A stretch of DNA of 64,000 nt from Dongia_A sp035695765 (GTDB taxonomy: Bacteria; Pseudomonadota; Alphaproteobacteria; Dongiales; Dongiaceae). The DNA is taken from contig DASRRI010000150.1 of assembly GCA_035695765.1 (NCBI GenBank), positions 11,348 to 75,347 of the forward strand. The letters run 5' to 3'. The translations under genes and the position numbers were made by a program. The notes below the pieces were generated by a model. That model was not told where the DNA came from. It worked only from the letters and a program-made list of their open reading frames with translations, and made no database searches. Of the stretch, positions 27,517-35,897 are shown piece by piece. Positions within the stretch are counted from its first letter, which is position 1, and each line of letters begins with the position of its first letter.

Positions 27517-29439
27517 GTGCGCACCACCATCGGCACGCTGCCTTGGTATTGGGTGATCCCATGCCTGATCGCCGGGCTTGCCATCGGCTGGTGGCAGCCA
27601 GGCGAAAGAAGCGCGCTCACCGCCGCGCTTGAGGGGCGCCTGCTCGATCTGCGCCACGTGCTGCGTGGCCCGATCCAGGCGCCGGACGAGATTGCCATCG
27701 TCGCGATCGACGATAAGAGCGTGGCGGCGCTGCGACGCTTCCCGATACCGCGCGGCGCTCTTGCGGCCGCCATCGATCGCTTGACCGAGGCCGGCGCCAA
27801 GGTGCTGGCCATCGACCTGCTGCTGCTGGACCGCGAGCCTGGTGGCGAAGGCGATGCGCTGTCCCCCGGCGATTCCGTGCTGGCTGCCACCTTGGCCCGC
27901 CATGGCCGTGCAATTCTGGCGACCACCGAGGCCGCGGACGTGGCGCCGGATTCCGAGCTGGTGTCGCGCAATACGTTCAGCATCGTCCAGGCCGCCGGCG
28001 CCGCCTCCGAACGGCCAAAAGGCGCGGTCGGCGTCCTGTTGCCGATCAAGGATCTCACTCGGAACGCCTCGCTGGCGCATGTCAATCTGACCCGCGACGC
28101 CGATCGTTCGGTGCGGCGCATGATCCTGGCCATGCCGGTTGGAACGTTGGAGTATCTGCCTGCAATGCCGCTCGAGGCTGTACGGCTGCTGCGCGACCTG
28201 CCGCGCGCGGAGATGCAACTCACGGTGGGCGAGAGTGTCACGCTGGGCCGGCAGGCAATCGCGCTCGATGCGCATAATACGTTCGGACTCAATCACTATG
28301 GCGGCCGCGGCGCGATCCCGACCTATTCGCTGGTCGATGTGATCGATGGCAAGGTGGCACAGGATCGTATTGCCGGGCGCATGATCTTCATTGGCGTCAC
28401 GGCCCTTGCGGCGGGCGACATGTTCCTCTCGCCCTTTGCCGCAGAACTACCCGGCGTGGAGGTATTGGCGACCGCAGCCGCCAATATCGCGCACGATCAA
28501 TATCTCCGCCGCGCGCCCTCGACCTGGACAATCGATTTCATCGTCGCCGCGCTGCTCGGCATCCTGGCCTTCCTTGCGGCCAATCAACGCTCGCTCGCGC
28601 TTGCCGTCATCGTCACCGCCGCGCTGTGGGGCTTGACCTTCGTCGGCCTGCAATACGCTTTCTCGGCGGCCTATCTCTGGCTTGATGCAACGACCTACGT
28701 CCTTTCTCTCTTCACCGTGGGCCTCCTCACTTTCGCCGCGCGCATCGTGCAGCAGAAGCGGATCTCCGGTCAGCTGCAGCACGAGCGCGACAATCTCGCG
28801 CGCTATCAATCGCCGCTCTTGGCCGAATTCCTGGCGGAACAGGAGAGCCCGAGCTTCGACCAGCGCGCGCAAGAAGCGGCCGTGATGTTCGTTGACGCTG
28901 CCGGCTTCACGCGTCGGGCAGAGCGCCTCGGCCCGACCGCGACTGTCGCCTTCCTGCGCGATCTGCACGGGCGGATCGAGCGCTCCGCCCTCGCCAATCG
29001 CGGCGTCATAGAGCAGTTCATGGGCGACGGCGCTATGATCATTTTCGGCCTGCCGGAGCCCAAGCCCGACGACGCGGCGCGCGCCTTGTCCGCATCGCGG
29101 CATTTGCTCGAAAGCCTCAGCGACTGGAATCTCGACCTCCAAGCCGTCGGACAGGAACCAGTGCGCCTGCGCATCGGGCTGCATTACGGTCCGGTGATCG
29201 CGGCGCTGCTGGGCGGCGAGCGACAGGGACAGATCACCGTCGCCGGCGATACCGTCAACGTCGCAAGCCGGCTCCAGGAAATGGGCAAGGAGCACAAGGC
29301 CGCCATGGTGGCCTCGGCCGAATTCGTCGCCAGCGTCCACCGCGCCGGCCGCGACGACATGCTGACCGGCCTGCGCCGCCTCGCCGGCCAGAAAGTGCGT
29401 GGCCGCAACGAGGCGATCGATCTCTGGGTATGGCCGTGA
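27517..29439 (+). CDS. CHASE2-domain class III adenylate/guanylate cyclase
   Basis: This 640-residue membrane enzyme makes cAMP (or cGMP) from ATP (or GTP). An N-terminal transmembrane helix is followed by a periplasmic CHASE2 domain (about residues 35-310, with DLRHVLRGP and VAIDDKSV). Three transmembrane helices follow, then a linker and the cyclase domain. Metal-binding aspartates are D460 (MFVDAAGF) and D504 (FMGDGAMIIFG). The DTVNVASRLQE segment carries the catalytic Asn and Arg. The start is GTG with AGG upstream. The FecR partner precedes it, and a Crp/Fnr regulator that might read its product is transcribed divergently. Confidence 0.9.
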   Translation: MRTTIGTLPWYWVIPCLIAGLAIGWWQPGERSALTAALEGRLLDLRHVLRGPIQAPDEIAIVAIDDKSVAALRRFPIPRGALAAAIDRLTEAGAKVLAIDLLLLDREPGGEGDALSPGDSVLAATLARHGRAILATTEAADVAPDSELVSRNTFSIVQAAGAASERPKGAVGVLLPIKDLTRNASLAHVNLTRDADRSVRRMILAMPVGTLEYLPAMPLEAVRLLRDLPRAEMQLTVGESVTLGRQAIALDAHNTFGLNHYGGRGAIPTYSLVDVIDGKVAQDRIAGRMIFIGVTALAAGDMFLSPFAAELPGVEVLATAAANIAHDQYLRRAPSTWTIDFIVAALLGILAFLAANQRSLALAVIVTAALWGLTFVGLQYAFSAAYLWLDATTYVLSLFTVGLLTFAARIVQQKRISGQLQHERDNLARYQSPLLAEFLAEQESPSFDQRAQEAAVMFVDAAGFTRRAERLGPTATVAFLRDLHGRIERSALANRGVIEQFMGDGAMIIFGLPEPKPDDAARALSASRHLLESLSDWNLDLQAVGQEPVRLRIGLHYGPVIAALLGGERQGQITVAGDTVNVASRLQEMGKEHKAAMVASAEFVASVHRAGRDDMLTGLRRLAGQKVRGRNEAIDLWVWP

Positions 29440-29490
29440 TCGCGCGCCGATATCGGTCCGGCGCGGATGATCAGCGCAGTGAATCAACGG

Positions 29491-30099
29491 CTACCGCTTC
29501 CCCGTCAGCGCCCAGCGCAACAGAGTGAGCCGGTCGTTGCCCCAATAGACTTCGCCGTCGAGGACGAAGCTCGGCACACCGAACACGCCGAGGGCGACCG
29601 CGTCGGTGATGGCATGATGCAGTTCGGCCTTGGTGTCGGAGCTCTTGGCGGCTTCGATCAGGCGCCGCGGATCGAGCCCCGCATCATGCGCCGCCGATGC
29701 GATCACCGATTCCGTGTCGCGCCCATCGCGCTCGCCCATGGTGAGGGCGAACACCGCTTGCGCGAACCTGGCGCAACCCTCCGGCTCCTTCGCCGCTTCG
29801 GTCGCTGCCAGATTGAAACGCAGCCAGTCGAACTTCTCCCACTCGACCAGCCGCAGCGCGACGCCGTAATACTCCGCCCAGCGCGAGACATCCTTGCGCC
29901 GATAAGCCACGTCGTACTGGCCGGAGGTTGGCGCGCCGGAGAACGGATCCCACTTGCGCGTCACCATCAGCAGGTCGAAATCGAGTGGCCGCCACCTCAC
30001 CTCGGCGCCACATTCCTTTTCCAGCGCAGCGATCTGCGTCGCAGCGAGATAGGAGTAGCGGCTATTGAGGGCGAAATAGAAATCAACATGCTTGGCCAT
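29491..30099 (-). CDS. 2-hydroxychromene-2-carboxylate isomerase-like (DsbA/GST-kappa fold) protein
   Basis: This 202-residue thioredoxin-fold protein has the N terminus DFYFALNSRYSYLAATQI, where the serine replaces the catalytic cysteines of DsbA as in HCCA isomerases. The C-terminal GVFGVPSFVLDGEVYWGNDRL is diagnostic of the family. HCCA isomerase acts in naphthalene degradation with glutathione, but most genomic members have other, unknown roles. No aromatic catabolic genes are next to it. It converges with the cyclase gene. Confidence 0.8.
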   Translation of the reverse strand: MAKHVDFYFALNSRYSYLAATQIAALEKECGAEVRWRPLDFDLLMVTRKWDPFSGAPTSGQYDVAYRRKDVSRWAEYYGVALRLVEWEKFDWLRFNLAATEAAKEPEGCARFAQAVFALTMGERDGRDTESVIASAAHDAGLDPRRLIEAAKSSDTKAELHHAITDAVALGVFGVPSFVLDGEVYWGNDRLTLLRWALTGKR

Positions 30100-30200
30100 G
30101 AAATGGACCCACCGTCAGCGAGGCTCTCGAGTCATTAAATCACAGCCATGGATCGCTGTCGCGGGTCGAACCCATGCGTGTCCGTTCGCCTGCCGCAAAT

Positions 30201-30776
30201 TCATTGCATCGCTCCACCCGGCGACGCAAAGTCGCGCAGCACCCGGAGCAATCGTTCTTTCGAAGCGTTCGCTTCGTCGTTCGTTTCGGCAAGGGCCGCA
30301 AACTCGATGACGAGGGACCAGACCTGCTCCGGACCGCCAAGATCGGCCGCGTTCACGATCGCGATGGTGAAGCGCACGACCCAGGAATCCGCGCCGACGG
30401 CGCGCTGCAGGTGCGCCTCCAGCGCGCGGCCGAACAGCATCTGGCGGCGGTGATGAGTGGCCTCTCGCTCCAGATCGGAGAAGGCCAGCTGGATATAGCC
30501 GCCGGCCTGATGGAGATCGCCCGGTTCCGGCGGCGGCCAGGCGCCGAGATCGCAGCCGATCGAGAAATACTTCGCGCCCGGCTGAGCCAACGCGACCAGC
30601 AGCTCCGTCAACGCGGGCGATCGCACCGCCTCCGCGACGCCCGCCGCCAGGTCGGGCCGCCCACGCATGTCGAGGAAACCGTGATTGGTGCGGCCATCAT
30701 CGAAGTTCTGCTCATAGGGCAGCACCAGGGCCGTCTCATCCTCGCTCTCGCGCTCGATCTTGAAGTCCAAGGGCAT
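30201..30776 (-). CDS. Hypothetical protein (191 aa)
   Basis: I do not recognise this open frame. It is acidic and probably soluble, with no signal peptide or transmembrane segment. The only notable features are an aromatic-rich NFDDGRTNHGFLDM segment and a long C-terminal helix with many Ala, Glu and Lys residues. It lies 58 nt downstream of the methylsuccinyl-CoA dehydrogenase on the same strand and could be the last gene of that operon. The reading frame has codon use like its neighbours, which supports it being real. Confidence 0.55.
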   Translation of the reverse strand: MPLDFKIERESEDETALVLPYEQNFDDGRTNHGFLDMRGRPDLAAGVAEAVRSPALTELLVALAQPGAKYFSIGCDLGAWPPPEPGDLHQAGGYIQLAFSDLEREATHHRRQMLFGRALEAHLQRAVGADSWVVRFTIAIVNAADLGGPEQVWSLVIEFAALAETNDEANASKERLLRVLRDFASPGGAMQ

Positions 30777-30834
30777 AGCGACTCGTTCGGCATCCAGGAA
30801 ACGCCGCCGATCCTACCGGGTGGCGCGCGAAAAT

Positions 30835-32511
30835 CTAGTTCCGCCCGCTGAGCAGGCCGCGCGCGACCACCTGGGCCTGGATCTCCGCGGCGCCTTCGAA
30901 CACGTTGAGGATGCGGGCATCGCATAGCACGCGGCTGATGGCATATTCCTGGGCATAGCCGTTGCCGCCGTGGACCTGCAGCGCGTTGTCGGCATTGGCC
31001 CACGCCACGCGCGCGGCGAGCAGCTTCGCCATGCCGGCGGGGATGTCGCAGCGCCGGTCGGAGTCCTTTTCGCGCGCGGCGAAGTAGCTGAGCTGGCGCG
31101 CGATCATGGTCTCGACTGCCATCCAGGCGAGCTTGCCGTGCACGCGCGGAAATTCATAGATCGGCTTGCCGAACTGCACGCGCTCACGGGCATATTTGAG
31201 GCCGAGCTCCATGGCGCATTGCGCGACGCCGATAGCGCGCGCGGCGGTCTGGATGCGGGCAGACTCGAAGGTCGCCATCAGCTGCTTGAAGCCTTCGCCC
31301 TCGCGCCCGCCGAGCAGGTTCTGTGCCGGCACCTCGAACCCGTCGAAGCCGATCTCGTATTCCTTCATGCCGCGATAGCCGAGCACGCCGATCTCGCCGC
31401 CCCGCATGCCCTTGGCCGGGAACGGATCGGTATTGGTACCGCGCGGCTTCTCCGCCAGGAACATGGAGAGCCCGCGATAATCGCTGCTTGCAGGATCGGT
31501 TCGCACTAGCAAGGTCATGATGTCCGCACGCGCGGCGTGGGTGATCCACGTCTTGTTGCCCGTCACCTTGTAGACATTGCCGTCCTTCACCGCCCGCGTC
31601 TTCAGCGACCCGAGGTCGGAGCCGGTATTGGGCTCCGTGAACACCGCCGTCGGCAGGATCTCGCCGCTCGCCAGCTTCGGGAGCCAATATTGCTTCTGCT
31701 CCTCTGTCCCACCGAGACGGATCAGCTCCGCCGCGATCTCCGAGCGTGTGCCGAGCGAGCCGAGGCCGATATAGCCGCGCGACAATTCCTCGGTGACGAT
31801 GCACATCGCGAGCTTGCCGAGGCCGGAGCCGCCGAATTCTTCCGGGACGGTGAGGCCGAACACGCCCATCTCCGCCAGCTGTCCGATCACCTCCAGCGGA
31901 ATCAACTCATCCTTGAGATGCCAGCGATGCGCGTCTTCGCGATGATCCTCGGCAAAGCGCCGGAACTGGTCGCGCACCATCAGCAGCGCCTCGTCCTCCA
32001 CCCCCGGCTCGCCGAAATCGCCCTCCGCGATCAGCTCGGCCAGGCGCGCGCGAGCAGCGGTCAGATCGACCTGCCGGAAACGTTCGACCTCCTCCGTCAA
32101 TCGCTTGACCTGACCTCCATCCAGTCCGAGATCGGAGGGCCGCACCATCTCACCCTGGCTCATCGGCAGTCCGCCCAGGATCTGCGCCAGATATTCCGCG
32201 AATCCCAATTGCAGGATGAGCTGCTCGCGTTCGCCGAACTTGCCCGACTTCTCGAGATTTTCGGCCCAGTCGGCCGTTGCGCGCAAAGCGGTGGCGTAGG
32301 TCGCCAACCATGCAAACCCGTGGGCCGCATGCTGCTCACGATCCAGCGCGGCGGCATCGATTTTTCCGCCGGGCGCCACGCGCGGCTCCAACGCAGCCCG
32401 CGCGTGCAGCACCACGACGAACGCCACGTCGACCGCATTCCGGCACGTGTCCAGCAGATAAGGCAGCAGAAGCGGTGCGCCCGGCGCGGCGCCTTGCGTC
32501 CCAACCGACAT
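30835..32511 (-). CDS. mcd: (2S)-methylsuccinyl-CoA dehydrogenase
   Basis: This 558-residue FAD-dependent acyl-CoA dehydrogenase has the extra N-terminal helical region of about 150 residues that marks Mcd. The core holds PEEFGGSGLG, TEPNTGSDLGSLKT, KTWITHAARAD and the C-terminal VHGGNGYAQEYAISR. Mcd oxidises methylsuccinyl-CoA to mesaconyl-CoA in the ethylmalonyl-CoA pathway for acetyl-CoA assimilation. The assignment is strongly helped by the crotonyl-CoA carboxylase/reductase gene ending 12 nt upstream in the same operon and by ecm elsewhere in the window. Confidence 0.88.
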   Translation of the reverse strand: MSVGTQGAAPGAPLLLPYLLDTCRNAVDVAFVVVLHARAALEPRVAPGGKIDAAALDREQHAAHGFAWLATYATALRATADWAENLEKSGKFGEREQLILQLGFAEYLAQILGGLPMSQGEMVRPSDLGLDGGQVKRLTEEVERFRQVDLTAARARLAELIAEGDFGEPGVEDEALLMVRDQFRRFAEDHREDAHRWHLKDELIPLEVIGQLAEMGVFGLTVPEEFGGSGLGKLAMCIVTEELSRGYIGLGSLGTRSEIAAELIRLGGTEEQKQYWLPKLASGEILPTAVFTEPNTGSDLGSLKTRAVKDGNVYKVTGNKTWITHAARADIMTLLVRTDPASSDYRGLSMFLAEKPRGTNTDPFPAKGMRGGEIGVLGYRGMKEYEIGFDGFEVPAQNLLGGREGEGFKQLMATFESARIQTAARAIGVAQCAMELGLKYARERVQFGKPIYEFPRVHGKLAWMAVETMIARQLSYFAAREKDSDRRCDIPAGMAKLLAARVAWANADNALQVHGGNGYAQEYAISRVLCDARILNVFEGAAEIQAQVVARGLLSGRN

Positions 32512-32523
32512 GGGATCGATCCC

Positions 32524-33810
32524 TTAGCCTTCGACGACGTCTTCCAGGGTGCGGCAGCCGGGCCGCTTGGCCTGGACCAGGACGGCCATATTGCCGGGCT
32601 TGTGCTGGTTCTTCCACATCTTGGTATGGGCGGCAGGGATGTCGTGCCAACCGAACACTTCGGACATGCAGGGATCGATGCGCCGCTCGATCACCAGGTT
32701 ATTGGCCTGGCTCGCCTGCAGCAGGTTGGCGAAATGGCTGCCCTGGATGCGCTTCTGCCGCATCCAGACGAAGCGCGCATCCATGGTGAGGTTGTAGCCG
32801 GTCGTGCCGGCACAGAACACCACCATACCGCCGCGCTTCACCACGAAGCAGGAGACCGGGAAGGTCTGCTCGCCCGGATGCTCGAACACGAAATCGACGT
32901 CAACGCCCTTGCCGGTGACGCCCCAGATCGCCTTGCCGAATTCGCGGCAGCGCTTCATGTAGTCGTTGTAGCCGGCAGTGTCGTCGACGTCGGGCAGCTG
33001 GCCCCAGCAATTGAATTCGTTGCGGTTGATGACGCCCTTGGCGCCCAGCGACATGACGAACTCGCGCTTGCTCTCGTCCGAGATGACGCCGATCGCATTG
33101 GCACCGGCCGTCGCGCACAGCTGCACCGCCATCGAGCCGATGCCACCCGACGAGCCCCAGATCAGCACGTTGTGACCGGGCCGCAGGATATGCGGACGGT
33201 GACCGAACAGCATGCGATAGGCGGTGGCGAGCGTCAGCATATAGCAGGCGCTCTCTTCCCAGGTCAGGTGCTTGGCCCGCGGCATCAGCTGCCGCCCCTG
33301 CACCTTGGCGAACTGCGCGAAGGATCCGTCCGGCGTCTCGTAGCCCCAGATGCGCTGCGAGGGCGAGAACATCGGGTCGCCGCCGTTGCACTCCTCATCA
33401 TCGCCGTCATCCTGGTTGCAATGGACGACGACCTCGTCACCCACCTTCCAGCGCTTGACCTTGGAGCCGACGGCCCACACGATGCCGGCCGCGTCCGAGC
33501 CGGCGATGTGATACTCGGCCTTGTGCACGTCGAACGGCGAGATCGGCTTGCCCAATCCCGCCCAGACGCCGTTGTAATTGACGCCCGCCGCCATCACGAG
33601 CACGACCACCTCGTCCTGGTCCGGGACGGGGGTCGGCACCACCTCGACCTGCATGCTCTGCTCGGGCGGACCGTGGCGCTCGCGCCGGATCGCCCAGGCA
33701 TACATCTTGGCCGGCAGGTGCCCCATCGGTGGGATCTCGCCGACCTCGTAGAGGTCCTTGCGTCCCCCATTCCCCTTATGAAGCTGGATCACTGCTGCCG
33801 CTTCGGACAT
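32524..33810 (-). CDS. ccr: Crotonyl-CoA carboxylase/reductase
   Basis: This 428-residue NADPH-dependent medium-chain dehydrogenase reductively carboxylates crotonyl-CoA to ethylmalonyl-CoA, the key step of the ethylmalonyl-CoA pathway. The N terminus (KDLYEVGEIPPMGHLP) and the long insert with CNQDDGDDEECNGGDPMFSPSQRIWGYE are characteristic of Ccr. The nucleotide-binding fold shows VLIWGSSGGIGSMAVQL, and FVFEHPGEQTFPVS lies in the substrate domain. It is the first gene of an operon with mcd. Confidence 0.95.
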   Translation of the reverse strand: MSEAAAVIQLHKGNGGRKDLYEVGEIPPMGHLPAKMYAWAIRRERHGPPEQSMQVEVVPTPVPDQDEVVVLVMAAGVNYNGVWAGLGKPISPFDVHKAEYHIAGSDAAGIVWAVGSKVKRWKVGDEVVVHCNQDDGDDEECNGGDPMFSPSQRIWGYETPDGSFAQFAKVQGRQLMPRAKHLTWEESACYMLTLATAYRMLFGHRPHILRPGHNVLIWGSSGGIGSMAVQLCATAGANAIGVISDESKREFVMSLGAKGVINRNEFNCWGQLPDVDDTAGYNDYMKRCREFGKAIWGVTGKGVDVDFVFEHPGEQTFPVSCFVVKRGGMVVFCAGTTGYNLTMDARFVWMRQKRIQGSHFANLLQASQANNLVIERRIDPCMSEVFGWHDIPAAHTKMWKNQHKPGNMAVLVQAKRPGCRTLEDVVEG

Positions 33811-34174
33811 GTGCCTGATCTCCCTATGGCTTTGCCCTGCACTCCCTCAAAATCCATCATGCCTTCGCACTTGCGATTGCGCAATGCAAAATGGTCATGA
33901 TAGTTCCAGTTGACCTACCGACTTAAGTATAAAGTGACCAAAAGTCTGGCAATCCAGAAATTATATTCCACACGTATGTGTGCGGTGCGGCGCTCCATGG
34001 CGCCCCGGCCAACCAAGGCATAACCCGGCCTGGCGCGCTTGGTTGCCGCCACTGAGACCGACTCGTGCGTGGAGCGGCGCGCCTTGTGAGCGCCCCACGT
34101 CGGCCGCAATGGCGACCGAATCGTCGCGAAATCCTGGGCCGCTTCCCGCTCATTTCAAATCAAGGAGATATTCA
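33811..34174. other. Non-coding gap between ccr and the beta-lactamase pseudogene
   Basis: These 364 nt hold no gene I can support. The part next to ccr (33811-33975) has an AT-rich stretch (TTAAGTATAAAG and AAATTATATTCC) suited to the ccr promoter. The rest is GC-rich and contains only short chance open frames. The last 15 nt supply the AAGGAG ribosome-binding site of the pseudogene. Confidence 0.6.
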
Positions 34175-35079
34175 ATGGTGACACGGCGCCGGTTTGCTCA
34201 GACCGCAGGCATCGCGATGATGGGTGGCGGCTTCGCCGCAGCGTCGCGGCCCGCACGCGCCGCAAACCGCCTTTCCGAAAAACTCCGCACGAACTTCGCT
34301 GCGATCGAGGAGAAGATTGCGGGCCACCTGGGTGTTGCCGTTCTCGATACCATGACCGGCGAGACGGCGGGCCATCGCAGCGAGGAACGTTTCCCGTTGT
34401 GCAGCACCTTCAAGCTGCTGGCGAGTGCCGCGGTGCTGGCGCGCGTCGATGCAGGCAAGGAGAGCCTCGAACGCCGCATCGAGCTCGACTCTAGCATCCT
34501 CCTGCCCAATTCACCGGCCACCGAGAAACGCGTTGGCGGGCCGGGCATGACGCTCGCGGAACTCTGCGATGGCGCGATCACCTTGACCGACAACGCCGCC
34601 GGCAATCTGCTGCTGGAGGCGATCGGCGGCCCGGCGGGCTTGACGGCGTACATGCGCTCGCTCGGCGATCCGATCACGCGGTTGGGCCGCACCGAACCGA
34701 CCCGACCCTCAATGAATCGACACCGGGTGACGAGCGCGACACCACGAAACCGGCTGCGATCACGGCGGACCTGAAAGCGCTGATCCTGGGCGATGCGTTG
34801 TCGAGCGGCTCCAAGAAGCACTTGACCGACTGGATGATCGCCACCAAGACCGGCGACGCACGCCTGCGCGCCGGCTTGCCGAAGGATTAGCTGGTCGGCG
34901 ACAAGACCGGCACGGGCAGGCGCGGCAGCACCAACGACATCGGCCTCGCTTGGCCGCCGCGGCGGGCTCCGATCATCGTTGCGGTCTATTTGACCGACAC
35001 CACCGCGCTGCTCGAGCGTCGGAATGCGGCGCTAGCCGACGTGGCCCGCGCCATCGTGGCGACGCTGGATCGATCATAA
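34175..35079 (+). pseudogene. Class A beta-lactamase pseudogene (frameshift plus nonsense)
   Basis: An intact ribosome-binding site and Tat-like signal (TRRRFAQTAGIAMMGGG) lead into a class A serine beta-lactamase with the STFK box at S77-K80, the TDN loop at 138-140 and the omega-loop RTEPT with E174. Right after that motif a 5-bp tandem duplication (CCGAC twice, 34697-34706) shifts the frame and leads to an early stop. Removing one copy restores TEPTLNE and the frame reads on, but a TAG at 34888-34890 replaces the tryptophan expected between LPKD and LVGDKTG. The KTG box and C-terminal helix remain readable to the TAA at 35077-35079. Both lesions should abolish activity. Confidence 0.9.
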
Positions 35080-35127
35080 TCGCTGTGATCAGACGCTCCG
35101 CGGCGGGTGCCTTGACTCCGCCGCGGG

Positions 35128-35457
35128 GCGATAGTTGTGGGCGGCATATTGCGCGACGAAAACGAAGTAGAGGATGAGGACACCGGCGGCGAGCTTGCCG
35201 ATGACTTGCGCACCATCCCCGATCGTCAGGGTCGCTAGGATGAACAAGATGACGCCCAACACGTAGAACCTAATAATGATGAGGAAGCTCATGAACAGCT
35301 CCCCGCTAAGGCCGGTGTATTCGAAGCGCTGCCCCCTGCAGGCTGGTATGGGGCCAAGCGTAGCGGCGCAGGTTCGTCTTGCTCCAGAAGCAGTAGATCG
35401 AGAGCGTGATGATGTTGAGCAGCAGGTTCTAGATGAAGATCCAATAGAGCGCCCCGA
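35128..35457 (-). pseudogene. Truncated DUF898 (YjgN-like) gene remnant
   Basis: This stretch is clearly homologous to the DUF898 gene at 39367-40544. The N-terminal part reads IGALYWIFI, then TAG where the other copy has a lysine codon, then NLLLNIITLSIY and NLRRYAWPHTSLQG. A run of five C (35332-35336, five G in the gene) shifts the frame before QRFEYTG. The last part, ending QYAAHNY, breaks off where the other copy continues for about 200 residues. It is therefore missing its 5' end and its 3' half and carries two internal lesions. Confidence 0.85.
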
Positions 35458-35897
35458 TAAGCCTTTCGAGACGTTGCGCCCGGTGATCTTAGAGTTGTAA
35501 TCTTGAGGCGAGGAAGACATCGCCGCCAGCGATGAGCCGTTGGACCGACCCAAAATCGAGTGAGCTGGTTACTGGTCTTTTGCGTTGCTTTTCATCGGCG
35601 ACTGTATCGACATCGACGCGGTGGAGGGCTGGATTGCAATCCATCCGTGGGGACGACTCGAATGTCGAGGCTTCGCCGTTCCCGGCGGAGTGCCAAGCCT
35701 TCCCGACTTGTTCCACCGATCCAGACATCCAAGACCGGCTGGTTAGCGATGCCCTGGACCAGGGCGCGTTTGTCGCAATCGATCCGAGTCTGCCAGAGAA
35801 GTAAGCGCTGCGTGGACCACGCGGCCTCTTTCGGCGGTGCGGACTGTGATCACTTGGCCTTCCCGTTGTGGCGGGCCAGTCATCAAGGGAGGCGACC
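35458..35897. other. Unassigned stretch between the DUF898 remnant and the multicopper oxidase gene
   Basis: About 440 nt without a gene I recognise. A 90-codon open frame on the plus strand (35532-35804) and a minus-strand frame overlapping the oxidase gene are both low-complexity in composition and match no family I know. The region may be residue of a lost gene. The final bases carry the GGGAGG site used by the oxidase gene. Confidence 0.5.

Noticed and set aside
31537..33900. 787-codon plus-strand open frame
   Set aside because: It lies antisense to mcd and ccr, both well supported. It is an artefact of GC-rich third positions.
33915..34109. Short minus-strand frames in the gap before the beta-lactamase pseudogene
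   Set aside because: There is no ribosome-binding site, no family resemblance, and two overlapping frames are equally open.
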